From NCBI GenBank assembly GCA_017427775.1, contig JAFRSD010000049.1:42279-106278 (forward strand): 64,000 bases of DNA, written 5' to 3'. Below the pieces are notes generated by a model. That model saw only the letters and a list, made by a program, of their open reading frames with translations. It was not told the origin of the DNA and ran no database searches. This document shows positions 1 to 7,501 of this stretch, piece after piece. Position numbers and translations under genes: made by a program. The stretch's first letter is position 1, and the number at the start of each line of letters is the position of its first letter. This DNA is from Lachnospiraceae bacterium. GTDB lineage: Bacteria; Bacillota; Clostridia; Lachnospirales; Lachnospiraceae.

Positions 1-155
1 TCCGCAAGCGGCAGATCCCGGCTCGCCTCATAATAAATCAACATCGCAACTTCGTTAACAAGATCGCGGAAATCCTTGGTCGAAGTTTCCTTCATACGCA
101 TGATTCCGATCTTATGCTGCAGAAGCGGATGGTCCATAATAACTACTTTACCCAT
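1..155 (-). CDS. upp: Uracil phosphoribosyltransferase, N-terminal part (cut by window edge)
   Basis: Salvages uracil to UMP using PRPP in the cytosol. Only the first 51 codons are inside the window; the rest lies beyond position 1. The visible protein begins [17 protein letters not shown] and continues with the MRMKET and [11 protein letters not shown] segments that are nearly invariant at the N-terminus of bacterial Upp. GGAGG sits 8 bases before the ATG. The gene has its own strong promoter (197-225), and stacked terminators behind that promoter isolate it from upstream transcription. Identity is secure; the catalytic part cannot be checked. Confidence 0.93.
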   Translation of the reverse strand, partial: MGKVVIMDHPLLQHKIGIMRMKETSTKDFRDLVNEVAMLIYYEASRDLPLA

Positions 156-196
156 ATACCTGTCCTCCAATCGCGTGATCAATGTCACTATGGAAC

Positions 197-225
197 AGTA
201 TACTCTCTGCGCAGGAAAATGTCAA
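197..225 (-). promoter_or_regulatory. Sigma-A-type promoter of upp
   Basis: On the minus strand TTGACA (225-220), a 17-base spacer and TATACT (202-197), a near-consensus housekeeping promoter. Transcription would start near 190, giving a leader of about 35 bases before upp. Confidence 0.85.
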
Positions 226-295
226 AGCCATACGCCCCTGTTCGCAACATTTCTTCCCGGAAAAGCTTCCGAGAAAAGCGGATCTGTCCGGAAAT

Positions 296-392
296 AAAAA
301 ACTCCCCGGAATCAGGGAGCAGCACGTAAAAAAAACTCCCCGAAATCGAGGAGTACCACATAAACGAAAAAACTCTCCTAGAAAGAGGAGTA
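296..392 (-). terminator. Three tandem intrinsic terminators
   Basis: Three similar hairpins in a row on the minus strand, each followed by a T run. The middle one (354-335) has an 8-bp stem, an ATTT loop and eight T's; the last (318-301) has a 7-bp stem and six T's; the first (391-372) has a shorter, imperfect stem followed by six T's. They lie between the upp promoter and an upstream minus-strand promoter with no recognisable gene, and would give nearly complete termination. Confidence 0.75.
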
Positions 393-493
393 GCCCGAGC
401 GTTGACCGCCGGGCTAATATTATATGAAAAAATCATTTGGAAATGTCTTATTGAGGAATGTTTCGTTTGTTTCTTTCTGAGCCTTATTATAGC
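372..493 (-). ncRNA. Candidate small RNA between an orphan promoter and stacked terminators
   Basis: A promoter-like element (528-500) would start transcription near 493 and the tandem terminators would stop it from about 372 onward. The interval has no convincing ribosome-site-plus-ORF. It includes an extra hairpin at 415-392 (AGCCCG paired with CGGGCT). I do not recognise a known RNA family. It could instead be only an insulating leader. Confidence 0.28.
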
Positions 494-499
494 GGACAT

Positions 500-528
500 A
501 TTTTAGGATAGTATTTCGGCTTTGTAAA
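500..528 (-). promoter_or_regulatory. Orphan promoter upstream of the tandem terminators
   Basis: TTTACA (528-523), 17 bases, TAAAAT (505-500) on the minus strand. No coding gene follows before the stacked terminators at 296-392. The rest of the 156-662 gap holds only the hairpins listed separately. Confidence 0.5.
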
Positions 529-571
529 TAAAATGTGAATATTGGGGGATTTTTCACTTTTTTCAAAAAGA

Positions 572-606
572 AAAATGTGAACGATTATTTTTCTCGTTCA
601 CATTTT
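572..606. terminator. Bidirectional intrinsic terminator after the histidine kinase gene
   Basis: Thirteen-base complementary arms (572-584 and 594-606) around a 9-base loop, with T-rich tracts on both strands. It ends the minus-strand response regulator/kinase operon 57 bases after the kinase stop. Confidence 0.8.
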
Positions 607-662
607 CGTTAACAAAGTCATTTATTACCGCTATTTGCAGGGGGTACCCCAGGATATTCTCC

Positions 663-2696
663 TTATACGCCTCCGATCGGTTTCACTTTCTTCTTTTTTC
701 GGGACGCCCTGGGGCCTCTTTTAGAGCTCACATACGCCATCAGATTCAGTAAGGCACAGATCAGCCAGAGGACTACCGTTGCGTAGCGTACCCACTTCCC
801 GGAAGGAGCGTTGATATACTGGAAGGACCAGATCAAAGCATTGGTCGTGGCAATTCCAACAGTAATGAGATTGATAAACGCCAGTCTGCGTCCTCTTTCA
901 ATCTCCGGCACGCGGGCAAAGTCGAAGAAGAATTCAAGGCCGTCTTCCTCGCGGGATACGCCGTCCCGTTCGATCATCTTCTTCTCGTTGTACGCACCGT
1001 ACATGACACCGTGCGTGTTCAGAATGCCGGCGCACAGCGCAAGTCCCATTCCGCCCGTTTCCGACTGCGCGGCTTTGCGGTCGGTCTGGAACATCGGCGT
1101 CCAGATTTCCGCCAGTTCCGTGTTATTGAGCGGTTCGGTCTTGTTCCAGATGGAAAATCGCATCTCTTCCTTTTCAATCACGATCGTACTGTCCGGATCT
1201 CCGTGACGGACGGCGTTCGACACAAGATTGTCAAGAACCATCTCCATCAGCGCGGCATCGCAATTCACGACAAGCGGAGTCTTGTTTTTAAAGAGGACGT
1301 TCATCCCCTTTGCCGCCATCATGTCCGAATAAGATGCGCAGACCTTCTCGGTAAGCGCGGTCAGATCGACCTCGCTCTTGGTAAGTGTTACCTTATCATC
1401 TATTACGCGCGTGTACGTGAGCATCCGGTTCAACAGTTCGTTCATGGACGCACTCTCGCGCGTCAGCACGCCGAGATAATGCTCCTGCTTCTCCGGCTTG
1501 CAGCCTGTCGCCAGATATTCCGCCGTGTTGTTTACAACTGCCACCGGCGTCTTCAGTTCATGCGCCATGGCATTGATGAACGTGTTTCGAAGCCGTTTGT
1601 TCTGCGAGCGTCTCCGTTTTGCTTCAAACCAAAGGATCATAGCCGCGAAGGCAAATGCCTGCCCGAAGGCAATGAGCACGAGAATCACCTGCTTTGCCTT
1701 GTTCCATGCGATCCGTTTGATATCGAACAGAAGGAACATCGCTCCTTCGGCTCCTCCCGTGCTTCCCAGGGAAAGCGATCTGACCGCGGACATGGTTTTC
1801 GCTCCGTCAAACCCATAACCCAGAGTTGCCGGCAACACTTCATCAGTGCCGAAACTTACGATATATGCTTCATAACGGGATTGCCGTTCAATATCCGTCC
1901 AGTACTCCATTAACCCGCTGAGTCTCGGGCTCTGACGGAATGCGACGAAATGCGTCTCATCGTCAACCCACTCGATTGGGTCCCCGTTCGCATTTACGTC
2001 TTTAAACTCGTCCGATCGTGCTGTCGTCGGCAGTGTCCATGTGTAGTCATCCTCTTCTCTGTAATCTGCCGCCTGTAAAACAAAGGTCTTCTTGTCGAAT
2101 TCACGGTCTCCCCGGCTGTCAGAGAACGCCCAGTCGCCGCAAAACAGGGTTACCTGTGTCAGCGCAATCGTTCCGTCTTCGGCTTTCCGACCGCGGAAGC
2201 TGCTGACGGTCGGGAGGATACGAATCGGCAGATCCCGGTCCTTTTCCATATAGTCAAGAAAAACCCGGATACTGTCCTCCGTCATGTATTCCGTAAGATT
2301 CCAGACTGTCTCCCGATATTCCTTCTTGGAAATATCCGTACATTTTTCGTTGTAAAGAAGAACGACATCTCCTTTCAGAAACATGCAGGAATCTCCGTCC
2401 ATGCCGAATACCGCTACGGCAAATTCATCCGCATAATCCGGATCATCCAAGACCCGTTTACGCCAACTGTCAATTTCTTCCACATAAGCCGGAAGTCCGC
2501 ATAATAACGGAGATTCCCCTTCTATAGGTCTCACATTGAGCATCAGTTCCGTTTTATACTTCTCAACCTCCGCCCGGACCGCTGCCTGCTTGCTTCGGTA
2601 CAGAAAAAAGCATACCGCCGCAATTGTCAGAACCGCGATCAGTTCGATGATGATACAGGTTTTTAAAACATCACGTCTTCTTCTCTTTCGCTTCAT
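663..2696 (-). CDS. Sensor histidine kinase with two extra C-terminal membrane helices
   Basis: Membrane sensor kinase of the adjacent two-component system. From an ATG at 2696 (677 residues): basic N-terminus, first helix about 11-33, a roughly 300-residue extracytoplasmic region, second helix about 335-357, HisKA box MAHELKTP with the phosphorylated His at about 379, N box DNLVSNAVRHGD (about 489-500), and a G box with GGMGLAL. After the ATPase domain come two more hydrophobic stretches (about 605-626 and 637-656) and a lysine-rich tail, which is unusual for this family. A GTG at 2714 is in frame, but the purine-rich site AGAGTGGGGA fits the ATG better. The stimulus is unknown. Confidence 0.88.
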   Translation of the reverse strand: MKRKRRRRDVLKTCIIIELIAVLTIAAVCFFLYRSKQAAVRAEVEKYKTELMLNVRPIEGESPLLCGLPAYVEEIDSWRKRVLDDPDYADEFAVAVFGMDGDSCMFLKGDVVLLYNEKCTDISKKEYRETVWNLTEYMTEDSIRVFLDYMEKDRDLPIRILPTVSSFRGRKAEDGTIALTQVTLFCGDWAFSDSRGDREFDKKTFVLQAADYREEDDYTWTLPTTARSDEFKDVNANGDPIEWVDDETHFVAFRQSPRLSGLMEYWTDIERQSRYEAYIVSFGTDEVLPATLGYGFDGAKTMSAVRSLSLGSTGGAEGAMFLLFDIKRIAWNKAKQVILVLIAFGQAFAFAAMILWFEAKRRRSQNKRLRNTFINAMAHELKTPVAVVNNTAEYLATGCKPEKQEHYLGVLTRESASMNELLNRMLTYTRVIDDKVTLTKSEVDLTALTEKVCASYSDMMAAKGMNVLFKNKTPLVVNCDAALMEMVLDNLVSNAVRHGDPDSTIVIEKEEMRFSIWNKTEPLNNTELAEIWTPMFQTDRKAAQSETGGMGLALCAGILNTHGVMYGAYNEKKMIERDGVSREEDGLEFFFDFARVPEIERGRRLAFINLITVGIATTNALIWSFQYINAPSGKWVRYATVVLWLICALLNLMAYVSSKRGPRASRKKKKVKPIGGV

Positions 2697-2720
2697 AAAA
2701 ATCCCCACTCTCACTGCGAT

Positions 2721-3389
2721 TTACGGAACGAAACGATACCCTTCCTTGATAACGGTCTCGATGTGGGAGCCCTGCTTTCCAAGCGCTTTTCTGAGCTTCT
2801 TGATGTGCGTATCGACAACGCGGTCGCTGCCGTCATAATCCATGCCCCAGATCCGGTCGAGAATCTGCTCTCTCGTAAGGATCCGTCCTTGATTCGCCAT
2901 AAAATAGCGAAGCAGTTTCAGATCAAGCGCCGGCAGCTCTATCTCTTCGCCGTCCGCCATAACCTTTCCGGTCAGCGTGTTGACACTGAGACCCGGCGCC
3001 GCTATGACCGCATCCGTCATGGCACGTCCGCCTGCACGTTCAAGGATGGCCTTGCATTTGGCCACCAGCACCGGCAGGGAGAACGGTTTCACGATATACT
3101 CGTCAGCACCGAGCGCGTAGCCCCGAAGCTGGTCCTCTTCCTGGGCACGTGCCGTCAGGAATAAGATCGGTACATCCTCCTTTGCCCGGATACGGCGGCA
3201 CACTTCAAAGCCGTTCATCCTCGGCATCATCACATCGAGAAGCACAAGCCGGAAGTCCTGTTCGCAAAATGCGTCCCACGCCTCCGCTCCGTTCGGGACT
3301 GCCGTGACCTGAAATCCGTTGTCCTCAAGGTAATCGGTCATGACCTCACGCAAATTGTCATTGTCCTCAGCCAGCAGAATTCTGCACAT
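2721..3389 (-). CDS. OmpR-family response regulator
   Basis: DNA-binding partner of the downstream kinase; its stop lies 24 bases before the kinase start, so the two are co-transcribed. The receiver domain (1-115) has the acidic pocket AEDN, the phospho-acceptor Asp52 in LLDVMMP, the T/S position in LFLTA and Lys101 in VKPF. A C-terminal winged helix (about 130-222) includes the RVVDTHIKKLRKALG recognition segment. At 222 residues it is full length. Target genes cannot be read from the sequence; the adjacent galM-MFS run is separated by a terminator. Confidence 0.92.
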   Translation of the reverse strand: MCRILLAEDNDNLREVMTDYLEDNGFQVTAVPNGAEAWDAFCEQDFRLVLLDVMMPRMNGFEVCRRIRAKEDVPILFLTARAQEEDQLRGYALGADEYIVKPFSLPVLVAKCKAILERAGGRAMTDAVIAAPGLSVNTLTGKVMADGEEIELPALDLKLLRYFMANQGRILTREQILDRIWGMDYDGSDRVVDTHIKKLRKALGKQGSHIETVIKEGYRFVP

Positions 3390-3468
3390 CGGCGTCTCCT
3401 TTCCGGGTTGTTTCGTTCCTTTGTGATGTTAAAATAGCATGCGGATGTGTACTCCGTATGTCACTTTG

Positions 3469-3497
3469 AAAAAAGGGGCCGCAAAATTTGCAGCCCC
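3469..3497 (-). terminator. Intrinsic terminator after the MFS gene
   Basis: GC-rich hairpin GGGGCTGCAA...TTGCGGCCCC (3497-3475) followed by six T's on the minus strand. It ends the long minus-strand run that begins at apt. Confidence 0.85.
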
Positions 3498-3507
3498 GGA
3501 TCTTATC

Positions 3508-4575
3508 CTATTCGGATGCTTTTTTGAGTCTCCCGTAATACCATAATCCGCAGAACAGTACCACTGCCGACGCAAACGTTGCTCCGACCAGTACCGGTCT
3601 TTGAAACAGGGCCCCGCTGTATCCGATGAATACCGGCGCCGCACCGAAGAAAAGCGCCGCACTCGTCACTCCGAAAGCCGCACCCATCCGTTTCGGAAAC
3701 AGATTGGCCATCGCCGTCAGCGTGATCGGCATTGTCATATTAAAGAAGAATAACGCGAGAAGCCCGCAGATCATACTGTCAAAAGCCGGATAGAAAAGCA
3801 CCGCGGCGATTACAAGCGACGTGACCGAGGTCCTCTTCCAGCCGAGCCGGTCCCCGATGATACCGCCGCACGCCTTTCCGAGCACGACTGCTGCCACCGC
3901 CGCAAGCCCGGTATAAAAGCCGCTCTTCCAGGTAAAATTCATCACCATCCCGAGGCAGCTTCGCACGCACACCGTAAGCAGCAGGCATACTACGATCAGA
4001 TGCTGCTCGCTCGTGAGCTCCGGCAGCCCGAAGATATGCTCACATTCGGCATTATCGACCTTGTAATCGCGCCGGATCTTCCGAAAAAGCCATATCAGAA
4101 GAAGTGTTCCGGCCGCGAGCGCCCCCGCAAGGCACGGGATCAGATACCCTTTATGATACCACTGAATTCCGAGATACAGTCCCATCGCGCCGGTGGAAAC
4201 GTAAATGCCCGAAAGGGATGCTTTGCCTTCCGATACGTTCAGCACGTCGACTCCTCCGCCGACATGGAACAGCGCATTTCCGACCCCCGCAACAATGCAC
4301 GCCGGGAAAGCGCACATACGGAAGGCAAATGCCACGCCGACCAGCACGCATCCGAGAGCTGAAACAAGCGCGTTACGGTTCAACTTGTCCGCGATCATTC
4401 CGAACGGAAACTGCAGGACAAATGCGAAGAAATCGTACGCAAGCACCGCAAGCGCTCCATACCGCGCAGGGTAACCGGAGTTCATCAGGACGCCTGTAAA
4501 CAACACCGCGCAGGACATATCGACCAGTGCATGAAGCAGACTGTATACGCCGGTGATCGTAATCTTCTTATTCAT
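3508..4575 (-). CDS. Major facilitator superfamily transporter
   Basis: Polytopic inner-membrane carrier of 355 residues, slightly short for the usual 400-residue, 12-helix family. The segment GMIADKLNRNALVSA matches the loop 2-3 signature G-x-x-x-D-(K/R)-x-x-R. Hydrophobic helices fill the whole length. The start overlaps the previous gene by 8 bases and GGAGG abuts the ATG, so translation probably depends on coupling to the upstream membrane-protein gene. Substrate is unknown. It is the last gene before a strong terminator. Confidence 0.8.
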   Translation of the reverse strand: MNKKITITGVYSLLHALVDMSCAVLFTGVLMNSGYPARYGALAVLAYDFFAFVLQFPFGMIADKLNRNALVSALGCVLVGVAFAFRMCAFPACIVAGVGNALFHVGGGVDVLNVSEGKASLSGIYVSTGAMGLYLGIQWYHKGYLIPCLAGALAAGTLLLIWLFRKIRRDYKVDNAECEHIFGLPELTSEQHLIVVCLLLTVCVRSCLGMVMNFTWKSGFYTGLAAVAAVVLGKACGGIIGDRLGWKRTSVTSLVIAAVLFYPAFDSMICGLLALFFFNMTMPITLTAMANLFPKRMGAAFGVTSAALFFGAAPVFIGYSGALFQRPVLVGATFASAVVLFCGLWYYGRLKKASE

Positions 4576-5449
4576 CCTCCGACAGTCCGTCCTTCTTTAT
4601 TTCTCCGTCAAGCAATCGCATTTTCCGAAGGGCTGCCTCTGTCTCGGGTGAGCTGGTCTCTGCTTTTTCTTCTATCTGTACCGGCTGTCCCCAAAGGGTA
4701 CCATTCGCGATAAGCAAAGCCATGTAATAAAAGAGCGCTCCGCAGAGATACCACCAATATCCTAAAAGCAGCAGACCGAGAACCGTCAGTTCATCCGGCA
4801 TCCGTTTCTTCAATCGTTCCGGCTCTTTACGAAATATGATATGGTCTCCGATCAGCATCACAACCCACGCCAGAATGGTGATGCACGCCAGATATAACGT
4901 CCAGTCAGGAGTCCGGCAGCCCGTGTTCCTAAGGATACCTGCGAGGTCCCAGCCGAACAAGTGCGTGAACAGATTGCCGTCTTCAAAACTCCCCCGTATG
5001 GGAATCCATACCGCTACGGAAGCAACAATCCAAAATACGACACACACGAATTCACCCCACTTCGGGCTTTCGACGTCTTTGCCTCTTACATCATCGAGGA
5101 AAATCTGTGCGCCCTTCTTCAGCGCTTTCACATAGGTCACCAGTCCCACAATGATACCGCTCAAGATCAGCCCGCCAAGTAAGGAAATGATAACGTCTAC
5201 ATGTTCCGAAAACTTGTGCGTACGCTGGGCTTTCGGATGAATCAGTCTCCATAAAAGGAGACAAAGCCCGACCAGCAATACTATGAATGTCACAACCGAA
5301 GTGATTACATAAATATATAGCGCCAGCATAAACGGTAAGAGAAACAGCAGTCCTCCCGGATTCGCCACGTCCGCAAAGCAGACGCCGGTCATGACCGTAA
5401 GAAGCCCCATAAAAACGGCTATGACCATATAACCTCTTCTTGTTTTCAT
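4568..5449 (-). CDS. Uncharacterised polytopic membrane protein
   Basis: I recognise no family. The ATG at 5449 (MKTRRGYMV) is preceded by GGGAGG at ideal spacing; an upstream ATG at 5467 lacks one. The 293-residue product begins with a hydrophobic segment ending ...GVCFADVAN, which could be a signal peptide or a first helix, then has about six further hydrophobic segments (LLFLLPFMLALYIYVI, VDVIISLLGGLILSGII, FVCVVFWIVASVAVWI, LYLACITILAWVVMLI and a pair near 235-265). A charged cytoplasmic tail ends it. It lies between a 129-residue membrane protein and the MFS gene, with tight spacing on both sides. Confidence 0.7.
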   Translation of the reverse strand: MKTRRGYMVIAVFMGLLTVMTGVCFADVANPGGLLFLLPFMLALYIYVITSVVTFIVLLVGLCLLLWRLIHPKAQRTHKFSEHVDVIISLLGGLILSGIIVGLVTYVKALKKGAQIFLDDVRGKDVESPKWGEFVCVVFWIVASVAVWIPIRGSFEDGNLFTHLFGWDLAGILRNTGCRTPDWTLYLACITILAWVVMLIGDHIIFRKEPERLKKRMPDELTVLGLLLLGYWWYLCGALFYYMALLIANGTLWGQPVQIEEKAETSSPETEAALRKMRLLDGEIKKDGLSEDE

Positions 5450-5474
5450 CTCAATCCTCCCAATCATAAAACCA

Positions 5475-5864
5475 TTAAAGTGCCGATATCAGTTCCAAAA
5501 CCACCCCGGTTCCGTAAGAAACCGCATTCAGGATAAGAGACATCTTAAAAGGATTCATCGGCGCATCCGTCAGCTTTTTTTTATAGAGTATCCCCTCCGT
5601 CCAAACAACAATACATTCCATCAAAAAAAGAATTCCCCGAACGAGAGGCACACAAAGCGACGTCCTCACCAGCCAGAACAAGATTGTCACAACAATCGGA
5701 TTGGTCAGGCAGTTTACCTCAAAAACCGTCCGGACATTCTTCCTTCCCCGTACCCCAAGGGCCAAAGCAAGCGGAATCTCGATCGCAAGCGTTGCAAGAA
5801 GATTATAGGAAATGGTTCCGATATAAGCGCGAACCAGCTCATTTTCGGCAAGAGCCCCCATCAT
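5475..5864 (-). CDS. Small uncharacterised membrane protein (129 aa)
   Basis: Four predicted hydrophobic segments over 129 residues (about 18-36, 53-72, 75-92, 107-127) separated by short basic loops (GVRGRKN, LYKKKLT). Its ATG overlaps the stop of the upstream 38-codon ORF in an ATGA arrangement, which supports both reading frames. No family recognised. Neighbouring genes all encode membrane proteins, suggesting a shared envelope or transport role, but that is inference. Confidence 0.65.
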   Translation of the reverse strand: MMGALAENELVRAYIGTISYNLLATLAIEIPLALALGVRGRKNVRTVFEVNCLTNPIVVTILFWLVRTSLCVPLVRGILFLMECIVVWTEGILYKKKLTDAPMNPFKMSLILNAVSYGTGVVLELISAL

Positions 5865-5977
5865 CCTTCTCCCTCTTCCTTCTTATGCTTCAGATCAGCC
5901 TGCCGGATTCCCTGAAAAAACGAAACCATGCCGCAAAAAGACTGAAACAACTCTTCGTTCATCAGACTCTCCGGCAT
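5861..5977 (-). CDS. 38-residue ORF translationally coupled to the next gene
   Basis: ATG at 5977 is preceded by the strong ribosome site CGGAGG at 6-base spacing, and the TGA stop overlaps the ATG of the 129-residue membrane protein (ATGA). The product is soluble: it begins MPESLMNEELFQSFCGM and ends in a charged KHKKEEGEG tail. No family recognised. The combination of a ribosome site and stop-start coupling argues for real translation, perhaps as a coupling cistron. It lies 43 bases after galM. Confidence 0.5.
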   Translation of the reverse strand: MPESLMNEELFQSFCGMVSFFQGIRQADLKHKKEEGEG

Positions 5978-6020
5978 GGTTTCCTCCGTTTCAAGCAGGT
6001 TCCCCTGCAAATACTTTATA

Positions 6021-7085
6021 CTATTTTACCGAAAAAGCGTAAACCGTGCAATAGTCAAACGGAACATCCGCATCGAAAATGCTCGACTCAAATGCAGGCG
6101 TATTGCATGCATTCGGGAAGAACTGCGTCTCAAAGCAGATACCGTGACGGCGGTCATACTGCGCGCCGTCCTTGCCGGTTTCCTTTCTCATGAAGTTACC
6201 GGAATAAAGCTGCATACCGGGAAGATCGGTGTAAACTTCCATGAAGCGGCCGCTCTTCTCATCGTAAAGGCTTGCAACAAGATCCATCTCATCCTCTTCG
6301 ATATCGAGGTTCAGTACATAGTTGTGGTCGTATCCGCCTGCCAGTTTCAAAGGCTCGAAATCAGCATTGATGTCCTTGCCGACCTTCTTAGGCGTACGGA
6401 AATCCATAGGGGTTCCGGTAACATCCATAAACTCGCCGGTCGGGATCAGGAAACGGTCGGTAGGCGTGATCTTGTCGCTCTTAACCCATACTTCCTGGTC
6501 AAGGATATCTCCGCTTGCCTGTCCTGCAAGGTTGAAGTAGGTGTGGTTCGTCAGGTTGATGACGGTCTTCTTATCGCTTACCGCAAAGTACTCGATTGCA
6601 AGCTCGTTGTCATCGGTTACGGTATAGGTTACGGTCACGTCGAGGTCTCCCGGGAAACCCTGCTCGCCGTCGGGACTCATTCTCGAAAATGCGATGCTCG
6701 TGCTGTCCTCATCGGTAAATACTTCCACGTCATACATCATATGATTGTAACCTACGGGGCCGCTGTGCAGGTTGTTGATACCGTTGTCATTTTTCGCAAG
6801 TTCATAGGTCTTGCCGTCGATTTCGAACTTGGCGCCGCCGATACGGTTCGCGTGACGGCCGATAAAGGAACCGAAACCGCAACCGTTGTCCTCATAACCG
6901 CTTACATCGTCATATCCGAGAGCAATATCCTCGATCTTACCGTTGCGGTCAGGCACATAAATACCGACGATCAATGCGCCGTAGTCACAGAAGGAAACCT
7001 TCATGCCGTTCTTGTTCTCGATGGTGTAAAGAGTGGCCTTCTGTCCCTCCTTGGTCTTTCCGAAGCTCTGCTTCACAATACTCAT
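6021..7085 (-). CDS. galM: Aldose 1-epimerase (galactose mutarotase)
   Basis: Interconverts alpha and beta anomers of aldohexoses in the cytosol, feeding the Leloir pathway and glucose metabolism. Full length at 354 residues. Signature residues are present: His107 in NNLHSGP, catalytic His181 in NLTNHTYFNLAG, and the catalytic base Glu319 in GICFETQFFPNACN. The RNRIGG-like segment near residue 78 (GRHANRIGGA) is also typical. AAAGGGG precedes the ATG. No other Leloir genes are nearby; it sits 30 bases after the DUF1294 gene in the same direction. Confidence 0.95.
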   Translation of the reverse strand: MSIVKQSFGKTKEGQKATLYTIENKNGMKVSFCDYGALIVGIYVPDRNGKIEDIALGYDDVSGYEDNGCGFGSFIGRHANRIGGAKFEIDGKTYELAKNDNGINNLHSGPVGYNHMMYDVEVFTDEDSTSIAFSRMSPDGEQGFPGDLDVTVTYTVTDDNELAIEYFAVSDKKTVINLTNHTYFNLAGQASGDILDQEVWVKSDKITPTDRFLIPTGEFMDVTGTPMDFRTPKKVGKDINADFEPLKLAGGYDHNYVLNLDIEEDEMDLVASLYDEKSGRFMEVYTDLPGMQLYSGNFMRKETGKDGAQYDRRHGICFETQFFPNACNTPAFESSIFDADVPFDYCTVYAFSVK

Positions 7086-7115
7086 AATGAAACCCCTTTC
7101 TCCGGCTGCGCCGGA

Positions 7116-7466
7116 CTATGATTTGAATGCCTGTAAATCTTTAACTAACGGGGCAACCAGTTCTGCCGCCCAGTCCCCTTTGTACCAATAATACAGGAAA
7201 ATGATACTAAACGCAATCAATAAAAGCCTTAAGAAAACGAACACGCCGGTCCATACGCGGAAGAGCTGCTTCTTCGTCTTGTGCCGGAAGAAGAGCATTC
7301 CCGACAAGGCTCCGAACGCTCCCAGAACGGACCACAGAAGAAGCTGCGATTCCGGTGTTCTCCGTTCGCCGTGAACGGCCTTCTTCTTGTCCTCGCCGTA
7401 TTGAAAGAAGGCGTTGCAGTCAAGAAGAAACAGAATCAGGAAGAACATGATTGCGATCAATGTCAT
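7116..7466 (-). CDS. DUF1294 family membrane protein
   Basis: Small membrane protein of 116 residues. It has an N-terminal helix (MTLIAIMFFLILFLLDCNAFF), then a conserved cytoplasmic segment of the DUF1294 type (RRTPESQLLLWSVLGAFGALSGMLFFRHKTKK), then a third helix. The RHKTKK motif following a GALSG turn is the part that places it in the family. Function unknown. It lies 35 bases after aspS. Confidence 0.8.
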   Translation of the reverse strand: MTLIAIMFFLILFLLDCNAFFQYGEDKKKAVHGERRTPESQLLLWSVLGAFGALSGMLFFRHKTKKQLFRVWTGVFVFLRLLLIAFSIIFLYYWYKGDWAAELVAPLVKDLQAFKS

Positions 7467-7501
7467 GGCGTCCTCCGGGCTTTGTAATCGTCGCGATTTT
7501 A

